Both the position numbers and the translations under genes were made by a program. A stretch of DNA of 55,331 nt from Negativicoccus succinicivorans (GTDB taxonomy: Bacteria; Bacillota; Negativicutes; Veillonellales; Negativicoccaceae), in NCBI RefSeq assembly GCF_014207605.1, contig NZ_JACHHI010000004.1:87384-142714 (forward strand). The letters run 5' to 3'. The notes under the pieces are model-generated. The model did no database searches, was not told the DNA's origin, and was given only the letters and a program-made list of their open reading frames with translations. Shown here in pieces: positions 45,180 through 52,598 of the stretch; position 1 is the stretch's first letter, and each line of letters opens with the position of its first letter.

Positions 45180-46322
45180 TTACATTGATATCTCATCGAG
45201 TTTATCGGCAGCGTCACGATGCATCTGTTCGCTTGCGTGCGAATAAACGGCTAGCGTCGTTTTCGGATTGATATGCCCGACGCGTTCCATGATCGTTTTT
45301 AGTGGAACGCCTAACTCCGCAAGTAAAAATATATGAGTATGGCGAAATACGTGCGTCGTGATGTGGCGCGGCAATTTAAGCGAGCGAAGCGTGTGATTTA
45401 TGTCGGAAAAGCGGATAGGGTTGCCCGTCGACGATGTAAAGAAGTAGCCTTTTTCCGTATATTTGCCCTTATTCCATGCGGCGTCCTTCATGTTTTCAAT
45501 CCGGATCTGGTTCAAAATTTCAATAGCGCGACTGTTGAGCGCTACCGTCCGGAAAGATGACAGTGTTTTCGGCGGCGTTTTTATTTCTTTGGCAGAAAAC
45601 GGGACGGAGTGGGTGATCGTGCCGTTAATATCAATGTTTTGTCCGTCAAAATCTTGATAACGCAAACCGGAACATTCGCCGGCGCGTAAGCCGGTAAGCG
45701 CTATAAATTCAAGCATGAGGGCGTATCTCGGCTTTATTTCGTGTACTTTTTGAAGGACTTCCGCCAGCTCTTCGCGTGTCAAAAACTTTTCGCGCGCGCG
45801 CTTTACATCGTCAACGGTTTTAGCGCGTCCGGAAACCGTCATTTCATGGATAAAACTTATGTCTTCAATATATTTCATTCGCTTAGCGTACTTCATGGAC
45901 TGCTTAAAAAATGAGGCGGTCATGCTGACAGTGACGCCGGACAGGTCGCGCATTTTAAGAAAAGACCTTTGCACAACGGGCAGGGTAATGGCTGATATTA
46001 AAAGACCATCCGGAAATATCTTAACAAGCCGCTTAATCGAATCCGCATGCGCGCGCTGTGTTGACGGTCTAACATCGGGGCGGCGGTACTCCGCATGCTC
46101 TTTTAATAACTCCGCAAGCGTGATATTCTTTGCCGTTTTCGTCTCTTGCGCCTCGTCAATCTTCCGCTGCAATTCGGCGGTTGCCCATTTCATGGTCGCG
46201 TTCGTCTTTTTATCCATCGTAACCGACACGCGCCGACGCTTCCCGGTTAGGCGGTCGACGTACGTTTCAATGGCGCGATAAGAGATCCGGCCGCTTTTTG
46301 ACTTCCGTTCCTCGATATACAT
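45180..46322 (-). CDS. Tyrosine recombinase (integrase) of element 2
   Basis: 380 aa. AP2-like N-terminus (YIEERKSKSGRISYRAIETY), SAM-like core-binding domain, catalytic domain with R213 (TGLRAGEC), H324 and R327 (THVFRHTH), H350 (VGHINPKTT) and Tyr360. Same architecture as the element 1 integrase but diverged. It lies at the element edge and reads outward. AGGAGGAAAA precedes the start. Confidence 0.95.
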   Translation of the reverse strand: MYIEERKSKSGRISYRAIETYVDRLTGKRRRVSVTMDKKTNATMKWATAELQRKIDEAQETKTAKNITLAELLKEHAEYRRPDVRPSTQRAHADSIKRLVKIFPDGLLISAITLPVVQRSFLKMRDLSGVTVSMTASFFKQSMKYAKRMKYIEDISFIHEMTVSGRAKTVDDVKRAREKFLTREELAEVLQKVHEIKPRYALMLEFIALTGLRAGECSGLRYQDFDGQNIDINGTITHSVPFSAKEIKTPPKTLSSFRTVALNSRAIEILNQIRIENMKDAAWNKGKYTEKGYFFTSSTGNPIRFSDINHTLRSLKLPRHITTHVFRHTHIFLLAELGVPLKTIMERVGHINPKTTLAVYSHASEQMHRDAADKLDEISM

Positions 46323-46340
46323 GGCTTTTCCTCCTTATTA

Positions 46341-46470
46341 TGATATAATTAAACATACAGAAAACAGCCCTTTTCGGGCGCGTTTTACTGTCCGCGCCGT
46401 CGCTATGGCATCTCCTAATGCACGACGAGCGCGTCTCTCTGCGGGGCGTTGGTAGCGTCCCGCTTTTAAT
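46341..46470 (+). ncRNA. Candidate small RNA divergent from integrase 2
   Basis: Extended -10 TGATATAAT (46341-46349) pointing away from the integrase. The following 110 bases contain GCCC-TTTTC-GGGC, an overlapping and competing pair GGCGCG / CGCGCC, and a final hairpin GCGGGGCG-TTGGTAG-CGTCCCGC followed by TTTT. Same layout and same apical loop as the element 1 candidate at 27170-27253. Confidence 0.42.
46429..46470 (+). repeat. 42-bp direct repeat flanking the abiF cassette, left copy
   Basis: 40 of 42 bases are identical to 47650-47691; includes the TTGGTAG-loop hairpin and TTTTAAT tail. Confidence 0.93.
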
Positions 46471-46528
46471 ATGCGTTTGTTTTTAATATACAAATATCAA
46501 TACGACGTTTTACAAGCAAGACCTTCTC

Positions 46529-47503
46529 TTATGCTTTCGTAGTGTCTATTTTAGGCGTATGTAAATTCCAATTCGGCGGGAACCCGAGTGTCGCTAATAT
46601 GTCGTTTACCTGCACGGAATACAAATGATTTCTTAAGTGACCATTTATTAATTTCCTGATTTTATTGTGAAGCGCAGCATGTTCCATGACGCTTAAGAAG
46701 CATTTGGTAGATAAAAAAACGGTGTATACATCACGGCGGGGTTGCTTGACTAAAAGATTGATATTAAAAGTATCATGCAATTCCGGCCAGTATTTTACCG
46801 GCGCGCGACAATTAAAATTTATAAGTCTGTTATTATGTGCGCACACATTTCGCACATCATTTATATTCGCAAGAAAACTTAACATTGTTTCTGGTGGGAA
46901 TATACTTGCTTTCGGAATCTGCGGTTTTATAAAACGGAACATATCTTTCGCAATTTTATTTTGAATACTTACCGGAGAACATAAAATCATATGTCGCAAT
47001 TCCCCGAAGTTTAAATAATTGACTAAAACCCAAATGGGTACATCATTATATTTTTTAATATAATGACAAATACTTGTATTTGTGAAACGCTTTTGTTTTT
47101 TAATCGTTTTGGATAGGCGTGATATCATTTCCCCAACGATTAATATTTTTGTTGAATCATAACTTGAGGTGTGGAGATATGCATAAGGGATATTAGGATA
47201 GGCTTCAGCGAACCTATATGCGAATACTGCTTTCAAATGGGCTTCAATTTCTAAAATCGCTTTTAAAAAGGCTTGTTTTAATTCTTTATCAAATAAATAT
47301 AATCGAGTAATCTCCTCAAATGTCGTGTGTTTCGTGTATTCATCTCCTTTATGTGGGAAAAATTTACTATATCCATTAATAATATTGTAGTAATTATTTG
47401 TCAGAAGATACCGTTTAGCATTCTGCTCATCAGAAATAATAAGTTTTCGTGTTTTTAATAATGCAACTTGCTCATCTAGTGTCGTAAATTTTTTATCGTT
47501 CAA
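46529..47503 (-). CDS. abiF: AbiF/AbiD-type abortive infection protein (Abi_2 family)
   Basis: 324 aa from the preferred TTG start at 47503, which lies 9 bases after GGGGAGG (47519-47513). The alternative ATG 47521 has no ribosome binding site and sits inside the terminator hairpin. The N-terminus (FTTLDEQVALLKTRKLIISD, then YYNIINGY) is typical of Abi_2 proteins. A HEPN RNase motif R-X4-H is visible (R218-H223, VRNVCAHNNR). The family gives phage resistance by killing or arresting infected cells, probably by RNA cleavage. The gene is markedly AT-rich, unlike its neighbours, and is preceded by a structured RNA. Located between integrase and CI, a usual cargo position in prophages. Confidence 0.88.
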   Translation of the reverse strand: MNDKKFTTLDEQVALLKTRKLIISDEQNAKRYLLTNNYYNIINGYSKFFPHKGDEYTKHTTFEEITRLYLFDKELKQAFLKAILEIEAHLKAVFAYRFAEAYPNIPYAYLHTSSYDSTKILIVGEMISRLSKTIKKQKRFTNTSICHYIKKYNDVPIWVLVNYLNFGELRHMILCSPVSIQNKIAKDMFRFIKPQIPKASIFPPETMLSFLANINDVRNVCAHNNRLINFNCRAPVKYWPELHDTFNINLLVKQPRRDVYTVFLSTKCFLSVMEHAALHNKIRKLINGHLRNHLYSVQVNDILATLGFPPNWNLHTPKIDTTKA

Positions 47504-47583
47504 AGAAAAGAACCTCCCCATATAATGGAGAGGCTCTTAGCCGCGCTGGTCCCCGTAGAGATGGCAGCACTCTTACTTAAGTG
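47500..47583 (-). ncRNA. Structured RNA upstream of abiF (abiF-RNA-like, candidate antitoxin/regulator)
   Basis: Reading leftward from a start near 47582, three consecutive hairpins are seen. They are CACT...AGTG (47583-47568), a stem capped by a UACG tetraloop (47567-47546), and GGCT-AAG-AGCC (47542-47532). A terminator-like hairpin follows (47533-47513, up to 9 bp, loop UAU) with a T-rich tract to 47501. The last hairpin contains the abiF ribosome binding site. An abiF RNA motif has been described upstream of such genes; identity with it is likely but untested. Confidence 0.7.
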
Positions 47584-47588
47584 TCTCC

Positions 47589-47617
47589 ATTATAGAATTA
47601 TAAGATGCTGTTGTCAA
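47589..47617 (-). promoter_or_regulatory. Perfect consensus promoter of the abiF RNA
   Basis: On the minus strand TTGACA (47617-47612), 17-base spacer, TATAAT (47594-47589). Predicted start 47584-47581, immediately before the first RNA hairpin. Confidence 0.88.
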
Positions 47618-47649
47618 GTACAGTACATGGAAGTTTGTTGCCACGGTTG

Positions 47650-47691
47650 GCGCGTCTCTCTGCGGGGCGTTGGTAGCGCTCCGCTTTTAAT
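47650..47691 (+). repeat. 42-bp direct repeat flanking the abiF cassette, right copy
   Basis: Partner of 46429-46470 with two adjacent changes (TC to CT) that keep the hairpin. Lies between the abiF promoter and the CI stop. Confidence 0.93.
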
Positions 47692-47717
47692 TTATGTAAA
47701 TTTATCCGCAGTGGGGC

Positions 47718-48365
47718 TTAATCTAAGATGATGTTATACATGATCACTTTTCCGATGATCAGCACGTTGTCGGCATCAGCTTTCGGAATGACTAAGTCAA
47801 GAAAGGAGGGATCAGTGCTTGCGGGACGGAAAACGAGCTTTCCGTCAATGTTAAAAAACTGCTTGACGGCGTACTCCCCGTTGTGGGCGAATACAACAAT
47901 ATCCTTGTTGGCCAAGTCGAGAATTTCTATATTTGTTTTAACGGCGATATATGAACCGTCAGGTATGATCTTGTCCATGGATCGGCCATTAATGGGCATG
48001 ATAATAATATCCTTGTTGCGAGCGTATTTGCCTAACAGTGCGTCTGGCACAGTGACTTGCGGTAATTCACTAAGAGCGGAAACTTCAATCGGTAAACCCG
48101 CCGATATAGGCTCAGGAACATAGGAATACGAAAAGGCGGAAAGTGACGGCATGTTGTTTTCTTCTTCGCTCCAACCCATGATGTCGGCAGGCGACACATT
48201 CAGTGCACCGGCAATCTTTTTTATATTGTCATATGGAATATTTCCAATTACGCCTGATTCATAACGCTGGATTGTTTGTCGACTAACATTAACGGCATCA
48301 GCCACTTCCTGCAATGTCATTTGTCGCTGCTGTCGAATGCGGCGGATATTTTCATTAATCATCAT
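47718..48365 (-). CDS. CI/LexA-type phage repressor with S24 peptidase domain
   Basis: 215 aa. Helix-turn-helix at about 17-37 (LQEVADAVNVSRQTIQRYE). Ala-Gly cleavage site at 89-90 (ISAGLP). Serine/lysine dyad S129 (NGRSMDK) and K168 (YAVKQFF) for RecA-stimulated self-cleavage, so the prophage is probably SOS-inducible. AAGGAGG precedes the start; a second ATG one codon later is equally possible. Divergent from the Cro-like gene. Contrast with element 1, whose repressor lacks this domain and is paired with a protease. Confidence 0.94.
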   Translation of the reverse strand: MMINENIRRIRQQRQMTLQEVADAVNVSRQTIQRYESGVIGNIPYDNIKKIAGALNVSPADIMGWSEEENNMPSLSAFSYSYVPEPISAGLPIEVSALSELPQVTVPDALLGKYARNKDIIIMPINGRSMDKIIPDGSYIAVKTNIEILDLANKDIVVFAHNGEYAVKQFFNIDGKLVFRPASTDPSFLDLVIPKADADNVLIIGKVIMYNIILD

Positions 48366-48445
48366 ATAATCCTCCTTGTGGGCTCATTGTACCATCAAAT
48401 TACATGTTAAGCAACATAAAATTCACAAAAATAGTAAAAAGTTAC

Positions 48446-48474
48446 TTGACAAGTACCAGCAACTGTTGTAACAT
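48446..48474 (+). promoter_or_regulatory. Rightward early promoter and operators of element 2
   Basis: TTGACA (48446-48451), 17-base spacer, TAACAT (48469-48474). The half-site CAAGTAAC occurs inverted at 48441-48448, and direct at 48477-48484 and again at 48725-48732 just past the Cro gene. These are candidate CI/Cro operators. Confidence 0.8.
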
Positions 48475-48508
48475 AACAAGTAACAAGAGCGAGAAGGGGG
48501 GTGAACAC

Positions 48509-48724
48509 ATGGCAATCAATACAAACGCGTTGCGCGGCAAAATCGCTGAGCATAATTTGACGCAAAAAGATGTTGCTGATGAATTGGGCATTACGCCGAA
48601 GACTTTTTATAACAAGATGAAGCGCGGTAAGTTTGATTCAGACGAAATGTTGCAACTATCTGTGATTTTGAATCTTAACAAATCAGATGCGGCAAATATT
48701 TTTTTTCCGCAACTTGTCACTTAA
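48509..48724 (+). CDS. Cro-like HTH protein, 71 aa
   Basis: Single helix-turn-helix (LTQKDVADELGITPKTFYNKM). Start ATG 48509 follows a G-rich ribosome binding site (AAGGGGGG); the longer frame upstream would cross the promoter. In the cro position, divergent from CI. First gene of the rightward early operon. Confidence 0.88.
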   Translation: MAINTNALRGKIAEHNLTQKDVADELGITPKTFYNKMKRGKFDSDEMLQLSVILNLNKSDAANIFFPQLVT

Positions 48725-48758
48725 CAAGTAACAAAGCAAAAGGGGGGGTGAGGCAAAC

Positions 48759-49010
48759 ATGAAGATCAAGTGTACAGTCGAGGAATGGAAAGAACTCATT
48801 AAAAAAGAGCCACGCGATAACGGGGCTCAAATAGAGAAACTACTCATACAGAATCTTGCGGCGAACTTGTGTCTGGAACGAATCCTATTTTACGTCGTGG
48901 AACAGATGTATCCTGGCGCTTTACCGGGATTAAACAAAGATTTAGCTGAGATTGATGCACAACGAGATCAACTTTTGAGCCGTTTTCAAAATGCCCATAA
49001 AAAACAATGA
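48759..49010 (+). CDS. Hypothetical phage early protein, 83 aa
   Basis: Not recognised. Strong ribosome binding site (GGGGGGG) 35 bases after the Cro stop. Helical, with a charged C-terminal stretch. Its last 167 bases are antisense to the leftward gene 48844-49218. Confidence 0.65.
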   Translation: MKIKCTVEEWKELIKKEPRDNGAQIEKLLIQNLAANLCLERILFYVVEQMYPGALPGLNKDLAEIDAQRDQLLSRFQNAHKKQ

Positions 49011-49218
49011 TGTTTGGATTTTTAAATCCTATAGAGTCTACGATGATAGGTTTATTTGAAAACATGGCAACTGTTAAGGCTGAAATTTCATCATCATTCA
49101 ATTCTGCTTCAAATTCATTGATGGTCTTAACTAAGCATTCATAAGTCCAATCAGCTAATTGATAGTCACGAATCCGTGCGAATAGGTCAACGGGCGATTT
49201 TTCAACATTTTCACTCAT
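48844..49218 (-). CDS. DUF6173-like protein, 124 aa
   Basis: Start ATG 49218 (MSENVEKSPVDLFARIRDYQ) follows AGAAAGGG. The SPVDLF... opening, a middle segment IIVFYGHFENGSKVDLVVHQ and an ending with RRKIGF resemble the small DUF6173 family found in Firmicutes prophages; function unknown. It is transcribed against the early operon and overlaps the neighbouring gene tail-to-tail, which suggests a later-inserted moron gene. The family assignment is from memory of its motif pattern and is only moderately sure. Confidence 0.6.
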   Translation of the reverse strand: MSENVEKSPVDLFARIRDYQLADWTYECLVKTINEFEAELNDDEISALTVAMFSNKPIIVDSIGFKNPNIIVFYGHFENGSKVDLVVHQSQLNLCLIPVKRQDTSVPRRKIGFVPDTSSPQDSV

Positions 49219-49331
49219 AGTTTGCGCACCCTTTCTGAAAAAATGATTTGTAAATCTATCCAAGGCGATTATAGCGCCAAACAGTTTATGGGTCAAACAT
49301 ATTTCACAAGATATAGGAGGTAGGGGTGTAT

Positions 49332-49532
49332 ATGGGTCAACATTTTGTAGACGTGATGAAAAAGACGCGAAATGAAAAAGGGTGGACACAGTACAGGCTG
49401 GCGAAAGAATGCGGCCTATCAAGGGAGATGATTTCAAAGTTGGAGCTGGAAATGCACTCTCCTATGATCAGCACGGTAGAGCGGATATGTTCAGCACTGG
49501 GGATTGAGATTGTGTTTAAGAAAAAGAGTTGA
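49332..49532 (+). CDS. Small XRE-family HTH protein, 66 aa
   Basis: HTH with TQYRLAKECGLSREMISKLE. ATG 49332 is preferred to GTG 49326 because the AGGAGGT site (49315-49321) is ten bases ahead. A short single-domain regulator; possible antitoxin-like or secondary repressor, no partner toxin seen next to it. Confidence 0.82.
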   Translation: MGQHFVDVMKKTRNEKGWTQYRLAKECGLSREMISKLELEMHSPMISTVERICSALGIEIVFKKKS

Positions 49533-49547
49533 GGGGGCGAAAAACAA

Positions 49548-49925
49548 ATGACGGCAGCAGCCGAACAATGGAAGATGTATCAAGCCGTGAAAGCGTCGCT
49601 CGAGCCGGATCAACAAAACGTACTATCAGAAATTGAGGGGCGCGCGGCGAACACGGAACCGGGAGTTACGCTCGCAGAAGTTGTTGTTTTTAATGACCAT
49701 GTGAACGATTTGCGCGGGGGAGAATATTTCCCGCTCGAAAATCGGCGTTTTTTGATCGAGTTGGGAAATGTTGATATTAGCGCCCTAAACTGGCTTACTG
49801 TTCAAAGTCTGTTCGACGGGGTGGGATTATATCACGCGCACGGTGGGTGGAGATTTGCAATCCGTCTTTCCGATTACTTTTCAAAGGTGATCGGCGCGTA
49901 CATTCGCGATAGAAAGGAGGCGTAA
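49548..49925 (+). CDS. Hypothetical phage protein, 125 aa
   Basis: Not recognised. Ribosome binding site GAGGGGGCG; begins 15 bases after the HTH gene. Mixed helix/strand character, no membrane segment. Followed three bases later by the next gene, so part of the early operon. Confidence 0.72.
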   Translation: MTAAAEQWKMYQAVKASLEPDQQNVLSEIEGRAANTEPGVTLAEVVVFNDHVNDLRGGEYFPLENRRFLIELGNVDISALNWLTVQSLFDGVGLYHAHGGWRFAIRLSDYFSKVIGAYIRDRKEA

Positions 49926-49928
49926 AAC

Positions 49929-50186
49929 ATGGCAGACGTTCAACTGATAGACGGTCCGGTACTCATTTGCGCCGGCGATACATGGTGCAAAACAAGCGGG
50001 CTAAAAAAATTCGTAGGCCTTGGCGACACAAAGATCCGCGAACATGCGGCAATGATGGAAGCCAGCGGAAAATATGACGATAAAATCATCAGCTATCCGG
50101 GCATGCGGCTTATCAACGCGGGCGCGTTCATTGATTATCTTGTAGCGACGCAAAGCCTCAAGGCGAAAAAGAGGTTGGAAAAATGA
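49929..50186 (+). CDS. Hypothetical phage protein, 85 aa (possible small DNA-binding protein)
   Basis: AGGAGGCG ribosome binding site. The C-terminal part (LGDTKIREHAAMMEASGKYDD, read in pieces) faintly resembles small phage excisionase/adaptor proteins, but I see no firm motif. Overlaps the next small gene by 4 bases. Confidence 0.68.
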   Translation: MADVQLIDGPVLICAGDTWCKTSGLKKFVGLGDTKIREHAAMMEASGKYDDKIISYPGMRLINAGAFIDYLVATQSLKAKKRLEK

Positions 50187-50335
50187 CGCTGTCATTACTG
50201 GATCTGATTTTTATCCTGCTTCTGTTCGGCGCGTTTTTCATCGGCGCGGTGACTTCTGTAATGCTGGTAATAAAAAGCGAATGCGAGCGCCGGGGGATCA
50301 CGTATAAAAGCGATGAAAGAGGTGAAAAGAAATGA
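50183..50335 (+). CDS. Small membrane protein, 50 aa
   Basis: Begins MTLSLLDLIFILLLFGAFF with one clear transmembrane helix and ends in a charged tail (ECERRGITYKSDERGEKK). Starts inside the end of the previous gene (overlap of 4) and ends in an ATGA overlap with the next, which supports it strongly despite its size. Resembles single-helix phage proteins of the DUF3789 kind; function unknown. Confidence 0.72.
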   Translation: MTLSLLDLIFILLLFGAFFIGAVTSVMLVIKSECERRGITYKSDERGEKK

Positions 50336-50592
50336 AAAGGCGCAGAAAACTGACCGCCGTTCAAAGGCTGGTATTAGCGCTGATTTTCATTCATGAGCAT
50401 TGGCGGACTATTGGCGCGGCTATCGGCGGGGCGCTTATGTTAATAGGTGCGGCAAACTTAATCACGGCCGACGTGGAGTTATATGTTGATTATTCGGTGG
50501 CGCTGAAGTATTTAGCCAAGAGTTGGGGCGCAATAATCGGTGGCGGCGTGCTGATGAGCCTATGCGTTGACTTTGAGGAGGTAACGAGATGA
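50332..50592 (+). CDS. Two-helix membrane protein, 86 aa
   Basis: Basic N-terminus, then two hydrophobic segments (about 24-45 and 60-80, Gly-rich). ATGA overlap with the gene before and after. Unknown function; possibly acts with the 50-residue membrane protein encoded just before it. Confidence 0.72.
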   Translation: MKRRRKLTAVQRLVLALIFIHEHWRTIGAAIGGALMLIGAANLITADVELYVDYSVALKYLAKSWGAIIGGGVLMSLCVDFEEVTR

Positions 50593-50831
50593 AAGAAGCC
50601 GAGAACCCAATGGTCATTGACCGTCCGACAATTCCAACTCCGCACGTTTACAAGCTGAAAGTGACGGCTACTGTTGAGGCTACTATTGAAGTCACGGCAG
50701 ATGATGAAGAGTATATCGACCTCATCATCGACGATTATACGGATAGCGTCATAGCGGAGATGGACAACTGCGAAATAGATGACTGGGAAGTAATAAGTGT
50801 TGAAGACGCGGAGGAAGAATATTATGACTGA
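50589..50831 (+). CDS. Acidic hypothetical phage protein, 80 aa
   Basis: Strongly acidic (long Asp/Glu runs, ending in VEDAEEEYYD), with a predicted beta segment VYKLKVTATVEATIEV. Such DNA-mimic-like composition occurs in phage anti-host proteins, but no specific family is recognised. Overlaps both neighbours by a few bases. Confidence 0.7.
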   Translation: MKEAENPMVIDRPTIPTPHVYKLKVTATVEATIEVTADDEEYIDLIIDDYTDSVIAEMDNCEIDDWEVISVEDAEEEYYD

Positions 50832-51120
50832 AATAAAAAATGCGTCCGCGGCAACGGACGCACAAAGAACTATACACATAAATTATAGCACGACAAGTCT
50901 CTTCCATCAAAAAGTGATGGGGAAATCGGTTACAAGCGAATTGAGAGCGTTTGAAGCCATCGGCGAACATCTTGCCAATTTCATTGATGAGACGGATATT
51001 CTTGACGAACGTTCACTGGATTATATTCACGGGCAAGGCGAAGGCATGTTGAAAGTAGTTGACGGCATGAAAGAGATTATCCAAAAGATAATCGACAGAA
51101 ATGTAGAGGTGCATATATGA
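50824..51120 (+). CDS. Hypothetical phage protein, 98 aa
   Basis: Start ATG 50824 with GGAGGAAG ahead; the longer frame from 50797 is not needed. Helical, no motif recognised. ATGA overlap with the Gp157 gene, so probably part of the same recombination/replication module. Confidence 0.7.
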   Translation: MTEIKNASAATDAQRTIHINYSTTSLFHQKVMGKSVTSELRAFEAIGEHLANFIDETDILDERSLDYIHGQGEGMLKVVDGMKEIIQKIIDRNVEVHI

Positions 51121-51605
51121 CACTATATGAAATCGGCGAAAATTACCGCGCATTGGCGGAACTTCTTGAAAGTGAAGAAGTAACACCGGAAGAAGTCGCC
51201 GACACATTCACCGCGATTGAAGATGCGGCGGGGGCAAAAATTGACGCTATCGGTTGGCTTTTCCGTAACCAAATGCGCATGGCGGAAGCACTAAAAGCGC
51301 AAGAAGCTGAATTTGCGCAAATGCGCAAGCGCAAAGAACGCGCGATGGAACGGCTGAAAGGTTTGTGTTTAACGTATTTAACCTTAACCGACAAGCGACA
51401 AGCGGCAGGTGATTTATTCACCATTAAGCGCCGGAAGAATCCCGCGTGCGTCATCGTAAGTGATGAGACGGCTATTCCGCGTGAATTTATTCGAGAGGAA
51501 GTTACGACGAGCGTCGACAAAACGGCCATCAAAAAAGCACTGAACGCAGGACAAGCCGTTACCGGCGCATTTCTGGAACAGGGGGAGAGCGTGGTGTTTG
51601 AGTAA
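51117..51605 (+). CDS. Siphovirus Gp157-like protein
   Basis: 162 aa. Long helical N-terminal half (LYEIGENYRALAELLES...KAQEAEFAQMRKRKERAMERL in pieces) and the KNPACVIVSDETAIPREF segment are typical of the Gp157 family of Siphovirus early genes. First named for a streptococcal phage gene affecting phage resistance. In prophages it usually precedes the RecA-like ATPase and DUF669 gene, exactly as here. Confidence 0.88.
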   Translation: MTLYEIGENYRALAELLESEEVTPEEVADTFTAIEDAAGAKIDAIGWLFRNQMRMAEALKAQEAEFAQMRKRKERAMERLKGLCLTYLTLTDKRQAAGDLFTIKRRKNPACVIVSDETAIPREFIREEVTTSVDKTAIKKALNAGQAVTGAFLEQGESVVFE

Positions 51606-51650
51606 ACAAAATAAGAGACGCGTTAGGTATTTAAGAAGGGAGAAAACAAC

Positions 51651-52595
51651 TTGTCATTTCAAATTACACGCGGCAAACAAGAACGGGCGCAGCGCATTGT
51701 GATTTACGGTATTGAAGGCATCGGCAAATCCACATTAGCGTCGCAATTTCCCGCGCCTTTGTTCATTGACACGGAGGGCGGCACGGCGCACATGGATGTC
51801 GCGCGTTTGCCCGTACCGGACACATGGGAAGAGCTGAAAGAAATGATTGCGCGCATACCGAAAGATCCGGCTATTGATGACTTTAGCACCATCGTTATTG
51901 ATACCGTCGACTGGGCGGAAATGCTATGCATTGAGTACGTATGCAAAAAGCACGATAAAACCAACATTGAATCGTTTGGCTACGGTACCGGCTACACCTA
52001 TGTCCGGGAAGAATTTGAACAATTTATTAAGTCGCTAAACGAGATTATTGCGGCCGGTCTGAATGTGGTACTCACGGCGCACGCGCAAATTCGTAAATTC
52101 GAGCAACCGGGAGAGGCGGGCGCGTATGATCGTTACGAATTGAAGCTGGGCAAACGTACCGCATCACAAACAGCGCCAATCATCAAAGAATGGGCGGACA
52201 TGCTTTTATTCATTAACTATGAAACAAAAGTGTACAACGTAAATGGTACGGAAAAGTACAGAGCGACCGGCGGAAAACGAACCGTGTATACCACACACAC
52301 ACCTGCCTATGACGCGAAAAATCGGCACGATTTACCGCCATCATTCCCGCTTTCATATGAACCGCTGGAGAACATTATTCCGAACCGATTTAAGCGGGAA
52401 ATCGACCCGCGGCTGGTAAAGCTGATGATCGACTTTGATGTAACCGATGAGCAGGTACGTGCGGCCGTTGAAAAAGCAGGATATTATCCGGCATCAAAAC
52501 GGCTGGAAATATATCCGACCGAATTTGTAGAAAACAACTTGATTAAAAATTGGGACGGCGTTGTGTCCGTCATTAAAGAAGCCAAAGGAGAATAA
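51651..52595 (+). CDS. Phage RecA-like ATPase (Sak4-type single-strand annealing/recombination protein)
   Basis: 314 aa from TTG 51651, with GGGAG ten bases ahead. Walker A GIEGIGKST (K26), acidic Walker B end near D84 (FSTIVIDTVDW). RecA-like core with short N-terminus, as in Sak4 and other phage nucleotide-binding proteins. Neighbours (Gp157, DUF669, helicase, primase) make a recombination/replication role likely. Recombinase activity itself is inferred. Confidence 0.85.
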   Translation: MSFQITRGKQERAQRIVIYGIEGIGKSTLASQFPAPLFIDTEGGTAHMDVARLPVPDTWEELKEMIARIPKDPAIDDFSTIVIDTVDWAEMLCIEYVCKKHDKTNIESFGYGTGYTYVREEFEQFIKSLNEIIAAGLNVVLTAHAQIRKFEQPGEAGAYDRYELKLGKRTASQTAPIIKEWADMLLFINYETKVYNVNGTEKYRATGGKRTVYTTHTPAYDAKNRHDLPPSFPLSYEPLENIIPNRFKREIDPRLVKLMIDFDVTDEQVRAAVEKAGYYPASKRLEIYPTEFVENNLIKNWDGVVSVIKEAKGE

Positions 52596-52598
52596 CAA

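Noticed and set aside
47650-47691. TTGGTAG hairpin loop as a tRNA D-arm mimic
   Set aside because: The loop matches part of common D-loop sequence, but no other tRNA-like features surround it; could be coincidence.
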